Assembly (NCBI GenBank): GCA_013399875.1
Contig: VXAZ01007605.1
Span: 234,217 to 298,216, forward strand
Origin: Gymnorhina tibicen
Lineage: Eukaryota > Chordata > Aves > Passeriformes > Artamidae
DNA: 64,000 bases
Direction of reading: 5' to 3'
Shown here one piece after another: positions 1 to 12,698 of this stretch (positions within the stretch are counted from its first letter, which is position 1; every line of letters begins with the position of its first letter). Made by a program: the position numbers and the translations under genes. Below the pieces are notes generated by a model, which saw only the letters and a program-made list of their open reading frames with translations, was not told the origin of the DNA and did not search any database.

Positions 1-1208
1 TTATTTTTTAAAAGGCGTCCTCAGCGAAATAATTCCCGTTCTGCAGGGCCTGGGTGCAAATCTGCCTTTTCCACTTGGCTTTTGCCGTAACTTTTCCACG
101 TTGTCCTGGGAATTTCTTTGTCTTTCGAATTCCGTGGAGATTTTAAAAGTGTTATTTTCTTCTGGATCTGTGGGGGAGATTTTAACTGATGGCCAAAAAA
201 GTATTTTTCAAGTCTTGAAAGACAAGACAGAAAGGAAAACGATAGGAAATAGACGACTTTGAACAGAACAGATGGTTTGTTTATAGATGGAAGTGATAAA
301 AGGTTGCCTCATTAAAAGATCTGGGCGTACTAATTATCCTTCAGATGGTGGAATCCAGGGAAAAAAACCCACTACAAACGGATCTTCTAAACGTTCCATC
401 TTTTTTCTGGGAGCCCTGAGAGTTTGATGCGAAGGAGGGAAAGTGATTTTAATCTCCCCCTGGGCTGGGCAGTGTGCTATAATTTTCTATCCAGCCCCTA
501 TTGTCAGAGGGACACTTTCAGTGTGGTTTTTCTCCCTATAAATAGCCAGTTTCCTTCCAGAGGAAATGAAACTGTTGGAAATAGAGGGATCCGTGTGTCT
601 CTGAAAATCACAGGCAATTGTTCTTGTGTTATAAAATCGGAGGGGCCTTTGACAGAATTCCAAATGATTATCTTTCATCTCCTGCAGGCATATTAAAATG
701 AACACAAAGCTTTATAAAACCTCGAGGAGGTTGTTTAGAATCCAATCTCCCCTCAGGTAAATCACGGTGGCTGGGCTGGGCAGGATGCACAAGGAATTCC
801 AGCCACTCTTCTCCACGCTGGGAAGGAACGGGACCAGGCTGGAGCGGTGGGAATGGGCAGCAATACCAAATATTACAGGATTAAAGCCATCAGGGCACAT
901 TCTCACCAAAATAAATGGGGGGAATTGTTGCAATTAATGATTTCCTGCCAAATCCCAGCAGCTCAGAGTCCTTGGCGTGGTCTGTGCTCCACCAGAGCTG
1001 CCTGAACGAGCAAAAATAGGTGGACAGCGAGATACCTTTGGAAATCTCACTCTTGGAGATATTTGGTGCTGCTGTGTCTGCCTTCAAACTGAGTTTTCCA
1101 GGTCTTTAAATTGAATTCATATTTGAGTCTACAAAGGAAGTCAGCCCTGGGCTTTGTGTGCCAGTCAAAAAGGCAATAGAAAATTACACTTCTTAAATGT
1201 TATTTATT

Positions 1209-1268
<60 letters not shown>

Positions 1269-1510
1269 CCTGTTTTCCTTCCCCTGAAGGGAATGAACCA
1301 TTCTTTGGTCCAAGTCCCTCTGCTTTTATTTCCACCCAAGGCTGGGGCAGTACAGGTGCCCTTTGCTTTTTAAAGCTCCCCTCAGTGCTTTCCTTGCCCG
1401 TGTTGCTCCCCTCCATGAAACTCTGCTGACTGCAAGGCAGGAGCTGCTTCCTCAAGTCGTGATTTTCCTCTGATGCTCCTTGGTGTTTTCTTTTGTTGTG
1501 GATCCCACAG
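1..1510 (+). other. BANP: BANP intron, 3' part (5' end outside window)
   Basis: This is non-coding sequence immediately upstream of the first visible BANP exon, read as the 3' part of an intron because it ends in a pyrimidine-rich tract and CAG at 1508-1510. Apart from a GAT/ATG trinucleotide repeat at 1209-1268, I see no repeat family or exon in it. The preceding BANP coding exon, which should end in ...GEDGQVQV, is not visible and must lie to the left of the window. Confidence 0.75.
1209..1268. repeat. (ATG)20 trinucleotide microsatellite
   Basis: There are twenty uninterrupted ATG/GAT units about 240 bp upstream of a BANP exon. The poly-Asp and poly-Ser open frames across it are artefacts of the repeat. 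A perfect 60 bp run is likely to be length-polymorphic. Confidence 0.97.
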
Positions 1511-1573
1511 GGCCATCTCCACATAGCCCAGGTGCCCCAGGGAGAGCAGGTCCAGATCACGCAGGACAGCGAG
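1511..1573 (+). CDS. BANP: BANP coding exon a (GHLHIAQVPQ...QDSE), partial gene
   Basis: This 63 bp exon encodes 21 residues beginning GHLHIAQVPQGEQ and ending QITQDSE. It matches, as I remember it, the C-terminal region of vertebrate BANP/SMAR1, a nuclear matrix-associated DNA-binding protein that acts at methylation-sensitive CGCG-type promoter elements and represses transcription with HDAC partners. The segment belongs to the Gln/Val-rich C-terminal tail, downstream of the BEN domain, which is not in this window. The acceptor is a T-rich tract followed by CAG at 1508-1510, and the donor is GTGAGC at 1574. Both junctions are phase 0, so the reading frame joins directly to GNLQIHQ in the next exon. 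Its identity rests on the near-verbatim peptide, the splice sites and three further collinear exons. Confidence 0.93.
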
Positions 1574-3430
1574 GTGAGCAAAGCCTGGGGGCCTCCCTGT
1601 GGGGCTGGGGGCTGAGTCAAAATGTGCTGGAACGAGGGGAAAATGGGGTTTGGAACCTGCTACTTCTGTCTCTGGGGGTTTTTTTGGGTTTCTTTATTAT
1701 TTAATTTAATTTAATGTAATTTAATTTTTGTTTAGTTTAGGTGGGGCTTTTTTGATTTATTTTTCTCTCCCTCACCAGCCAAGACATCTCAGTGTGTGTT
1801 AATTGTTCCATAAGGCTGATGATCTTTGGAAATTTAGTACTTACAGAGCTTAACAGGAAACCAGGTGCTTGCACTGCCATGAAAATAAAATTATTCTGTT
1901 TAGGTTGATGAACTAAACGTGGTCAGAACACTCAGGGCCTTCAGTGGTTGAACAGGAGCTGGAGAAACCTTCAGCCTCCATCAGTAAAGAAATTTTCCGG
2001 AAGGAATTCACCCTTCATTCCTGACCCCCTCAGCTGGCACTGCAGTATTTGCACTTCTTCATTTTTCCCCAGAACAATAATGCAGTCGAATTGGATGGAT
2101 AAATGGAGATGGATAAATGGAGATGGATAAATTCAGTTCTAAACCCTCCAATTTTGACTCAAACCACTCCCAAATCCATGTGGATTTCCCTGTGAATTTG
2201 CTGCAGTTGTTGGTTATTCAGGAATATGGGGATGCTCCTGACTGCTGAAACTGCTCTTGGATTTCTTGTGCACTTTGTTTAACTGGAGAAGGAATAGAAA
2301 AATCAGGTTAAACATTAATGCAGGCAACAATTTGAATCCGTCCCATTTCCCTGTCAAGGTTTTTCCCTCGCTGGGAAGTGGATCTGCCTGGGTTAGTTTA
2401 ATCCCTGTCCAAAGAACCCAAATCACAGCTCATAAAACCACTTTGTGAAGGAATATTGTTAACACAGGCAGCTACTGGAGAATAAATATTATCATAAAAA
2501 TTCTATAAATATTATAGTTAAAGGCTTGTCCTTTGAAGGGCCTGTCAGGCCTTGAGAGAAAGAAGAAAGGATTAAAATATCCTGGCTCTCGTGCGTGGTG
2601 CTGCCATAAAACTGGAGGAGGTTTTTGGGTAAAGAACCACTTTAAAAACTGATGATTCAGCAGAGATTGTTGGAATGGATCCTGAGGTTCCAGCACACCC
2701 TGGATCCTTTGGCTCTTCTTGTCTGCGGGACTGTCAAGGGCTGCATCTGTCCCTGACAGATGAAAACATCTGGTTTTAAATTGATGACAACGTACACAAG
2801 TGAGAGAGGAGCTGCCAGCAGGAGGAACTGCACACAAATTGGGATTTTTGTCCTCCAAAATGTGCTGTTTCACTGCAAGGCTCTGCTTGGGCAGCTGCCT
2901 TCCCTTAATCCAAGTGTACTTCTGGAAAGACATCTGTGAGCATGTGAATAAAAACTTCATGTCATAAAGATTTCCTTATTGGACTTGGTAGCTTAAAAGA
3001 CTTTGCTTTATTGAGAATTTCTTTTCCTTTTTTTTGGTAATAGATGTAATGCCTGTAAGAGAACTGTGCTGGTTTTCAGCACGGAACGAGGAGAAAGTAA
3101 AAAGCAAACAGTAAATAGCTCTGCAAGCCTTTAAAAGTGTTACACTGCTAACTCTGAGTTGGTAAGGGTTGGACTTCAATTTGCAGGTTTCTGTCAGGAA
3201 GGAAAACCAAAAGTTTTACCCCAAAAACGTTTTGCATAAAAATCCATCACCCAGTAGCTTCCAAAAGCAAAACACTCTGGGCGTGAGAGTTCCTTGCTTT
3301 GGAGGCTGGATTGCCCAAAGAGCCTGCAGCAGAACTCCCTGAACTCAGGGATTCCCTTTGCCTTGAAACAGATTTTCTGCAGGTTTTGAAATGCAAACTC
3401 GTGCTGATGGTCCGTTCTCTCCTCTTCCAG
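1574..3430 (+). other. BANP: BANP intron between exons a and b
   Basis: This 1857 bp intron starts GTGAGC and ends TTCCAG. It holds a short 14 bp tandem repeat (about 2092-2132, unit GGAGATGGATAAAT, three copies) and otherwise unique sequence. I see no extra exon or CR1 copy in it. Confidence 0.88.
2092..2132. repeat. 14 bp short tandem repeat, 3 copies
   Basis: The unit GGAGATGGATAAAT occurs three times nearly perfectly inside a BANP intron. Confidence 0.85.
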
Positions 3431-3475
3431 GGAAACCTGCAGATCCACCAGGTGCACGTGGGGCAGGATGGGCAG
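3431..3475 (+). CDS. BANP: BANP coding exon b (GNLQIHQVHVGQDGQ)
   Basis: This 45 bp micro-exon encodes GNLQIHQVHVGQDGQ, which directly follows ...QITQDSE in BANP. From memory, human BANP has GNLQIHHVGQDGQ here, so this copy reads HQVHVG where human has HHVG, a two-residue difference in length. The acceptor is a C/T-rich tract ending TTCCAG at 3425-3430, and the donor is GTAGGA at 3476. Both ends are phase 0. In human the next coding exon adds a 22-residue segment starting LLEATRIPCLL before VLQGAQL. Here the next firmly recognised exon is VLQGAQL, almost 49 kb away. Confidence 0.93.
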
Positions 3476-6038
3476 GTAGGACCAGCACTGAGTTCCAGTC
3501 GGGCTGTGATGGGGGGGTTGGGATAATCCCACGTTTTTAGTGCCTGTTTTAACGAGCCAAACCCGCTCTGGGGCCGTCCTGGTGGAAGGAGTAACTTGCA
3601 GAATGATAAAACGTGACCGAAATATTTGGAATGCACGAAGCGTTTGGCCCAGCTTGGTTCATCATTGCTGCAAAGTATTTTCTCCCTCTGGTTTCTCCTT
3701 CCTTTGGCCTCTCCCCCTGCCCACAGAGGGATTGATGACAGTGTGTACAGGGTGTTCTTGTCTGCTCTCCGCTGCCACCAGATGTGGCCTCGGTCCCTGT
3801 GAACCCAACATTTATTGCTGGGCTTGAAGCAATCACTCCTTTTTCTCCCAGTTTTTCATTTCTCCTGGCATGGCTGTCCTGGGAGAAGCAGATCTCCCCC
3901 ATCTGCTCTCGTTCTCGTTGGTGGGGAGGTTTTATGAGGTGCTCACGTGAACAGGAGGTGAGGAAAAGCAGCTTTTCCTCGGATGAGGAGTCCCAAACGA
4001 GGAACCGAGCAGGATTCCCAGGCCGGGTGCAGCAGAACTGCTCACGTTTGATCTCAGATGTGAAGCAGAGCACAAAAATCTTCCTGCAAGGAGCTTTCAG
4101 GCCAGGCTGCTGGAATCAGAGCGGGAGGAATTGTTTGGTTCCTGGTGGATGTGAATAACTGGGAGACATCTCGGATCCTGCCCGGGCTGGAGGCTCTGCC
4201 CTCGGCAGGGTTTGGAGCTCAGAGGAGCCCCCAGCACTCTGAACTTTGGACCACGTGCAGTGTTTGGATTTAAACAGGAAAAATAAACCCCTGAAGGTGT
4301 TCTTTGCTCAGGGCTTCATCCAGAGGTGCTTTTGCAGAAGGGACTCTCGGAAAGGTGATTTTTGGAGACGTTCTTTCAGTCCTTACTGTTCTTACTGTTC
4401 TGTTTTCCTTCTCTGTGAAATATTGCTGTCCAAATTGCACCTCCTTACAGGGCTAATGCTGGGTGGTTTTACATCTCTCTGAGTGTGGCACATAGATTAA
4501 GTTGAATTTATTTGTAATTAAAACCTCCCAGCGTTATTTCCCCCTTGAATGATCCATTCCTGTGTAAATGAGTGTGGCCACGTGTCTGTGCATGCTCAGG
4601 GCTATGTGATCTATGTGAGATAGGGAGGAAAACCATGATTAATTATCTTTTTTGGGATTTAAATCGTGTTGTCTATCTAAAGGCATCTGTGCTATCACAC
4701 AGCACACCAGATTTGGGATAATCTTGCTCCTGCCTCAGTGGTTGTTGGCTGCACACACGTGTGTGGGAAATCAGTTTAACATCCAGTTTTTGTGGAGGTT
4801 TTTTTTTTAACTTAACTGTGCTCTGAGCTCTGCTTTTAAACCCTGCTTTAAAACAAAGGATGAAGTGCTGGGTTTCTGCTTTTCCTTCACTCGCTCAGCT
4901 GCGTTTTGGTGTGAAAAACTTCAGTGTCCCGAGCATCACCAGCCAGGAGCTGCCAGGAACATTCCCAAGAACCCTCAGCTCCTCCAGAAGTATTTGCTGG
5001 GAAATGGTTATTCTTCAGTGGATTAAAAAACAGGAGCAGGCAGATATTGAAGGGATTTTTAGCTCTGTTCTGCATTAATTACTGAGAGCTTCAGCAGCAG
5101 CTGCAGCACTGCAGGGGTGAGGAGCAGAGGGGAGCTCGGGGGCTGCTGTGCTGGAGCTGTGAGCCCCTCAAGCTGCCCAGGAGAACGAGTGAGACGAGTT
5201 CAGCTAAACCCTGCTCGTGGTTTAAGGCTGGGAGCTGCAACTGATCTGTTTTCCTTGGCAGCGGGAGCGGGATGAGAGCAGGGAACGTGTCCCGGGATGA
5301 GGGGCAGGGAAACGCAGCACGAAGCAGCAGCTTCCAGTCAGCTGCTCCAGGAGACTCCCGGGGTTTTTCCCACCTGGCCATTCTTTTCCAGGCTTTTCCC
5401 TGCGTGTTTTGAAGCCTAATTCACCCTGCCCAGGGACACAGGAATATGGATAAGCAGGAATAACGTGGGGCTCCTGTGACTGAGCGTTTTGAGCTGAGTA
5501 ATAAATACATCCTCGCTAAGGAGCTGAATCTGAGCCTGGTGAACATTCCCTGTGAAATTCCTGCCGTTTTCCATGATTTCCTGTGCACGGAGCAGGTGCT
5601 GGGGCTCCCCCGGGCAGGTGAGCTTTGGTGCTGCTGCAGCTTTTCCCTCCCAGTGCCAGGGCAAGGCTCGGGAAGTTGCTGGGAAGCGAGGCAGGAAAGG
5701 GCACAGAGCTGCCACGGAACCTTAGCAGGGAAATCTCCAAGGTGCCAGAGGTGTTCAGGCACCAAATCCCGGCTTTTCTGCAGGGTTTTGCTGATTGTAA
5801 CTTTCCCCCCTCTTGCCTTGTCTGTCCTGGTCGCTGCTCTGAACTCAGATTGTGTTTTTCTGGCATCCCTGTCCGTGGAATTAATGAAACCATTCCAAAA
5901 GGAGCTCTGTCTACCTCCACATGTGTTCTATTAGCTGGAAGTCTCGGATTTCAGTGCACGTTTAATAAAAACACCAAACTGCAAAAATAATTAAAAGCTT
6001 CACATTAGCAAAGGCTTGAAACCTTGGAAAAGTGGGAA

Positions 6039-6062
6039 TTTTTTTTTTTTTTTTTTTTTTTT
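6039..6062. repeat. Homopolymer T24
   Basis: This is an uninterrupted run of 24 thymines within the intron. No SINE or LINE body was recognised on either side, so it is listed only as a mononucleotide repeat. Confidence 0.97.
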
Positions 6063-6852
6063 GGTCCTTGCGTTTTATCCTTGGGAATTACCTGAGGTTT
6101 TCACATTTGTCTCCTCTGCTTTACCTGCCCTGCTTCTTCCCCACCTCCGTCCTTTCCTTCCTTGCAGTTTGGATCATCCCAGGAAATGTTCAGCGTGTCC
6201 TGTGCTTCAGGGGTACAAAGGGATATAAAGAGGTGGAAAAGCGCAATTCCAGTAGTTTCCCATTCCTTAATTCTGCTTTTTAGCCACTCCACGTTACACA
6301 CCCTCACAGCCAGTGCTTCTCCAGTTTAGGGATTAATTACAGTGGCACCAGGCAAATGGTCTTTAATTAACTGCCTCGTTCTCAAATGGAAAAGTTGATG
6401 TACTTTAAAATCTAAAATAGGATTGTGCGTGTTCCAGGAGAGCCAACAATTTGTTCTGCTCCAGGAATGAAAAAGTCGGGACAATTGCAGCATTTAATTC
6501 ACTGCAGGGGAGTGGGAAAAAGCAGGAGAATCCAGGATGGGTTTGGCAGGAAAAGGCAAAGTGCAAAGAGCTTTTGTAGGATCTGTCTGCGTGTGCACAG
6601 GAGATAAATCTGCAGGGTTGCTTCTGCCACGTTGTTTCTCCAAAAGAAATTGGAATTTTGTGTAATTGTGGACACAGGCGTGTCCTGGGTGAGTCTGGAA
6701 CCAAAGGGATGCTCTGAGACCCCTCTGGAGAGAGGGAAGGGATCCCATTCCCACACATTTTCCTGCTGTTTCAGGAGGTTTTTGATTGGAGCAGGAATTG
6801 CATTTTCTTTTCCTGAACTTTTCCTCTGACAACTTCAGTACTAAGATATTAA

Positions 6853-6954
6853 CCAAAACTCAACCTGTTATCCCAAAACTCAATATATAACCCCCAAAAC
6901 TCAATATACAGTCCCCAAACTCAACCTATTATCCCAAAACTCCGTGTATTACCC
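6853..6954. repeat. 20-21 bp tandem repeat, about 5 copies
   Basis: Five diverged units follow the pattern CCAAAACTCAAYMTRTWAYC. Successive copies differ in the second half (CCTGTTATC, TATATAACC, TATACAGTC, CCTATTATC, GTGTATTACC). It is an intronic minisatellite. Confidence 0.85.
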
Positions 6955-7957
6955 AGAATAAGACCAGAACCATTGTTTGCAATTTTAAATTTGTAATTAT
7001 AATGCATTTAGTTGGAAAATTCTGGCTTGACGTGCACTGAAACCCTTTCTTTGAGGTGCTCGATGAACCCGAGGCCGGAGGTTTTCTCCCTGTCCCTGAT
7101 CCAGGAGCAGCAGAGGGCAGTAGCATTAAGATGATCCTCGGCTCTTTCCCGAAGGAAGGAGGAGGGAATTTGGAGTGGGAGAAATGAGCTGCTCCAGGGA
7201 GGATCCCTCGGTGGGGACAGGGATGCTCCTGGTGGAATTTCCACGCTCCCGGAGCTGCTTTGGGATCCCAAAAGCTTTTCCCTGCTCCAGCACAACCCCT
7301 GGAATAACACCCAGGAGAGAGAAACGGTTGTTACAACAAAAAATTCAATTAAAAACCCAGTGCAGCTCAGCTGGAGCTGAAAAACTCCTTGATTGGCTTG
7401 GAAAAAAAGGAATTCTTCTTTTCAATGATATTTCTTCAGGAACTGCAGTAAATCGTCCTCAACCTGCTCCTGGTTTTAGGAGCAAAAAGGGAAAGAGCGG
7501 TTTGGGAACGCCTGTGCTTTGTGCAAAGTGCAAAATCCCGGAGTATTTATGGAAACTCTTCATGGAGAAAATAAAAGTGTTTCAATAGTGAGTTACACTT
7601 CAATAGAAGCATCTTCACGGCAAGGTTTTTGGGGGTTTTTGTGCACAGACTTTTTAATTTTCTGCTCGTGGAGCTGTTCTCAGCTTTGTCCCTCAGAGGA
7701 GCTGACCCAAACCACGACACTCGCCACGTTTAGTTCTGGAAACTGAATTTTTAGGCAAAGCAGTATTTTAGCAAACGGAAATGGAGAGATTTTCCTTTGA
7801 AGCAGCCCTAAAATTCAGGATTAAAAAAGGCTTGAGGGCAAATCCTGCGACTTGGTGATCAGTACCATCCACAATATCACCAGAAAAAGTAATATTGCCA
7901 GGAAAACGGGAACATTTCTGTTAAGTCTGGCTTAAAAATTAGGTGTAATAAAGCATT

Positions 7958-8006
7958 TATATCTATATATATATATAGATATATATATATGTGTGTGTGT
8001 GTGTGT
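7958..8006. repeat. Compound (AT)n/(GT)n microsatellite
   Basis: An AT-dinucleotide tract interrupted by CT and GAT (about 7958-7990) is followed directly by eight GT units (7991-8006). It is a typical compound microsatellite. Confidence 0.95.
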
Positions 8007-11000
8007 AACACAGATTTCTGTGTGCTTAATTTGTAGTTTCACTGCAGAATTTAGGCTGGGCTTGCAGAAAGTTTGCACTTGATTTGTAATTTTAAACCAG
8101 GACAAAGCAGTGCCCAGGAGGATAAAAACTGTGGACAGGAGACACAAATTGTGGCTGATTTGAAGCCGGGTTATTCTGTTTAATGATAAAAGAACACAAT
8201 TCCTCTGCCCCACCGTGGAGGACAGAGCTGCAGGGACACTCAGCCGAACACAAAGCAGGGAAAAAGCTGCAGGAATTCCGGTGGGAAGAGAGTTTTTCTG
8301 CAGCTCCAGGACTCAGGTGTGAAACTGAAAATGCCATTTTCGCTCCGTGACAAAATGTATCCATTTTGGGGGGCGAAAGGGGGATTTAGGGGCTCATTAA
8401 AGCTCCTCAGCTCTGCTCTATAAACGAGGAGACAATTTAGATAAACTCATTTGTGGCAAATTCGGGGATTCTCTGTTGTTTGGTTTGAAAATCACCAAGT
8501 GGCTCCAGTTTTTATGATGTTTGGGAGTTCAAAACGTGTCAAGGGTTTCCTGTGAGAGAATGGAAAACGTGAATGTTTTGCCACCAGTTTGTGGTGGTTT
8601 CATTCTTAAATTCTTCTTTAGGTTTAAGATGAAAAGGCAAGAGTTTTTTAGTTTTATTTTGTTTTATTTCTTGTAGATTAATGCGTGAGGATTTGCGTTA
8701 ACCTCACGACATCCCAGTCATTTTTTTGTCCCTTTTTTAATTGCTGAAGATGGATTTTAACTTTTTTCTCCAAACCAGGATTTGTTTAAAAGGGAGTGAG
8801 AGGGACAAACCTGGCAAATTTTGAGCAGTGCATGAAAAGAATTCCAGTTACTGCTGTTTATCCAAGGTTTCCCACTCCCAGAGCTGTTTATTACCACGTT
8901 TTTATTCCAGTCTGGAGCAGGGATCCATTGGGAAGCAGCTGAAATTGAACTGGATTTCATTTATCAGGATGGATAAATATTCTCAGAGTGTCTAGTGGGG
9001 ATTTCCAGAGCTTCTTTTCCAGATATTATTTAAATTTACACGAAACCGGTGCAAGAACGAAGGCAGAACGAGCCCTGGTGCGAGCACAGAGTCCCGGTGT
9101 GAGCACAAATTGTGTTTGGTTTTCCGGAGTGGCAGCACCTCCCAACCTCCTCCCCACCAAACTGGAATCAGCTCCCTGGGTGCCCTGGATCAGAAATAAA
9201 AATCGCTCCCGTCATTCCGTTTGTTTCTGGTAGCGAAACAAATCTTTCCTGAGCCTGGGTTAAGTTGATTTCTTTTCATCAGCCTGGAGCAGGGGGGGAT
9301 TAAAAACCTGCAGAACGAGCAGAGATTGGGGCGTTTTTTCCCCCCTCGGTTTTGCAGCAGCCTCTGGGTGAGGAGGAGAGGAGGCAGCGTCCCGGGGGGG
9401 TTGTGCTTTCGTGCCCCGAGACACACAAATAACCCAAAATCAAACCACCAGAGGCGCGGGGCTTTTTGGAGAAACGGCTCCAGCTGGGCTTTGCGTGGGG
9501 GAAAGGAAGGAAGGGGGAAAAGGAGCAGGTTCAGCTGAGGTTGTCAGGAGATAAAGCAAATATGGAGTTGTTGTATCGTGCTTAAAGGTTCAGGTTGAAA
9601 ATGGGAATGCAGGGAATGATGGGCACTAAAGTTCCCTGAAGTTTCTCTGGCCTGAGGTTTGTAAAGGCGTTTTTGCTTTGCCATGAGGTAGAAGAAGAAA
9701 GCATCTTCCTAAAACCGCTCGATTTAATGTTGAATTCCTCATCAGCCGGGTGATTTTTATTTGCTGGTGTTTGCTTTCCACGTGGAGCCCTTGATCTTGT
9801 GAGCTGGAATTGGGATAACTTGAATTTTATTGGGGTAACTTTCCTTGTGGTAGCACTTTATTTACTTTGTCTCATGCGGGAGCTCAGTGCAGAGATAACA
9901 AATAAAGAACTTTGCAGTTGCTTTTCAATTCAACTTGAAGTTTCCCCCCCATCTATTAATTAGCATTAATTACCCCCCGTGAACAGCCTCACAGTGGGTT
10001 GGTTTGGGGGTTTTTTTCTGTCTTTGCTTACCTTTAATGCTGAAAAAACAAATCTGAGCTGCAGCAAAGTCTCCAGCAGCAAAATCTCAGATTTTGGGGC
10101 ATTTTTTGGGCACTCCAGCCCTCGGCACAGGGTGACGGTGAGGAAAAGCAGGATTCAAACCCTTCCCTGCCCAGGCTCGCTCAGGGCCATGGGTGAGGAT
10201 TTGCTGTGGGAGCAGACAGGGAATTGCAGCAGATCCCTGGGAATGCAGGGCTGGGCTGGAGCAGAGCTTTGCCAGGATTCAGACATCATCAGGCAGCTCT
10301 TCCCCTCTCCCAGGTTCCCCTTCCCAATCCAAAGTCCCTCCTGCTGGCCCTTCCTCACCTCACAAACTTCTTTTCCTTTGGCTCGCTGGCCAGAGGCAGC
10401 AAAGTGCACAGAGAGATGGCAAAATCAGCTTTTCTATTAATACTGATATCAAACAGGAATTTATTTTATCCCCCCAAAGGACTTTTTCTCCATTTGTGAA
10501 ACGTTCTGAGCGCTGGAAAGAATTAATCGAGGTGATTTGTTAATCTGGTGCAGGCGTTTCTCTGATAGTCCCTCAGTTCACAGAGTGCTCCGTGCTGCTT
10601 GTAAAACAAGATTGTTTAATGAAGCCTTCGGAAGAGGAGAATATTTTCTGCATATTTCTTGATTTTTCTCCTCAGAAGGCGGGTTTGTTCCATTAAAATT
10701 CCATTCAAGCAGACAGGAGCATTTATAATGCTCCAAAGAATATGTTCCCTATTTTGGAGTATATTATGTTCTTTATTCACCCAAATCTTGTTTTAATATT
10801 GCTGTAAACTTAATAAGAGCAGATGAGATATGAAGTGATAATCTTTTTAAATATAAGGAAAAATAATTTTCTCCACCTTGATAGGAGGCAGAGGTCTAAG
10901 CTGCCTCTTATTAGAGCTCCTGGTAATAAAAATCTCCGCTTGTAGAATGGCAGAGCTCACAAAGCTATCGGGGCTCATCTGGAGAAATCATTTCTTTTTT

Positions 11001-12394
11001 GTTTTGTTTGGGGTTTTTTGGTTTTTTTTTTTCCAGTGCTCTTCATTTATGGTTTTTCTCATCACGTGACTCCAGCCCCGTCTCGGTGCTGCAGCTTTTC
11101 CCAGTCCATCCCTGTGCCCGTGCTCCGCTCTCGCTCGCTGGGAATGTTTGGGATGGCCGGAGCATCCCGCGCCAAATCCCAGCCCGGGAGGGTTCGGGGC
11201 ACCTTTAACCCGGCCAAAAGGAGACCGGGGAAATTCCCTCTCCCCTCCCTCCTCAGGGAACCTGGAGGAGTTCAGCCTCTTCACAGGTCGTGCGTGTCAG
11301 GGTTAAAGGGGATTTCGTGGTGGTCGGGCAAGGCTTTGGGAATCTTTGGTGCCTAGGAATGGGAAATGGCTCCTCTTTTTCACCTCCTCTCTGTTAAAAC
11401 AGATGATTTTTGCCACCTTTAGGCACCAAACCCATCCCTTTTAAAAATTAAACCCCAGTGGCTCAGCTGAAGGACAAAAGTATCTTTTTAAAAGCAGACC
11501 TGTGTGATTTACAGAGATTTTTAACAAGACACTGCTAAATACAGTGAAATCTGACAGTTGATGGAGTTTTGTTTGTGTTCATGGATTTAATCCTTCACGT
11601 AGTTCAACTCCATTTCCAGGCCAACTTTCCAGAACCCTTCAGATATTTCAAACTAGCTGAGCAATAAATAAACTTTATCTGCGGAATTCTGATAAACTGA
11701 AGAAGGATGATGCAAGATGCTGAATTTGGGATTAGGTTTGCACATCTATTAAAATAAAACGCTGCCAGATGAGCGCTTTGTAGCTTGATTTAGACATTCA
11801 AATCCCCCCTCAGCAGCACAGTTTTAATTCCTGCTCTCAGCTGCTGTTTTAATTAGCTGGGATACATTTCCTTTATTCAGGGAGGAACATTTGGAAAGGC
11901 TGCTTGGAAAACCATCCTCTGTAGCCATTTCTTCAGTGTTCTGAGAACAGAATTCCTCTTTGTGGAGTAAGGATTTGAAATTATTAACTTGCCTCATTTG
12001 ATCTGATGCAGTCTGCTGGGATTAATTGTCTCCTGCCTCCATCAATTATCCACTTGGAGCTATCAGTTCCTGCCCGGGCTGGAAGCAAAAGCAGAACTGC
12101 TTCACACACTTTTCCTTTGATACGAACTCCGGGCTCCCACCAGGCCTGACTGTGAATGAATCCGGTTGAAAAATTGCTTTTTTTTTTTTTTCCCCCTTAA
12201 TAACAACTATTTTTACTCCTGAAATATGTCGCTCTGGAATGTTGCTAAATATTTGTGTTAAGCAGCACAAGTGTCCCGGAGTTCACCGGGAGGGAGCGTT
12301 GGGATTATTTCTCGTGGCAGCGGGATTTTGCGGTTCGCTGTTCCGGGAGAGGTGGCACTGGCCACGAGGGATCCATCCCACAGGAATGGCACAG

Positions 12395-12698
12395 GGGAGC
12401 TACCAGGGGACTTTGGACAAGGGGGCAGGACACAGGGAATGGCTTCCCACTGCCAGAGGGCGGGGTTAGATGGGATATTGGGAAGGAATTCTTGGCTGTG
12501 AGGGTGGGCAGGCCCCGGCACAGGGTGCCCAGAGCAGCTGTGGCTGCCCCTGGATCCCTGGCAGTGCCCAAGGCCAGGCTGGACGGGGCTTGGAGCAGCC
12601 TGGGACAGTGGAAAGTGTCCCTGCCCGTGGCAGGGGGTGGAATGAGATGGGCTTTAAGGTCCTTTCCAACCCAAACCATCCTGGGATTCTCTGAAATC
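12395..12698 (+). mobile_element. CR1 LINE 3' end, sense strand
   Basis: The block reads in the order of an avian CR1 3' end on the + strand. It has a GAATGGCTTCCCACTGCCAG motif, then GTTAGATGGGATATTGGGAA, a CCTGGATCCCTGGCAGTGCC stretch, and finally GGCTTTAAGGTCCTTTCCAA with CCCAAACCATCCTGGGATTC. This is an old, 5'-truncated retrotransposon fragment without a reverse transcriptase domain. The same block recurs, mostly inverted, at 18.0, 20.0 and 57.4 kb. Confidence 0.9.

Larger units (their letters stand above)
3476..12394. other. Unique intronic sequence with simple repeats only
   Basis: This first 8.9 kb of the large intron has no recognisable CR1 3' end or coding exon. The structured parts are a T24 tract (6039-6062), a 20-21 bp tandem repeat (6853-6954) and an AT/GT microsatellite (7958-8006). 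The open frames are short, overlap on both strands and resemble no protein I know. Confidence 0.6.

Noticed and set aside
1154..1620. Open frames with poly-Asp and poly-Ser
   Set aside because: They are produced by the (ATG)n microsatellite. The antisense frame also runs through a true BANP exon on the other strand.
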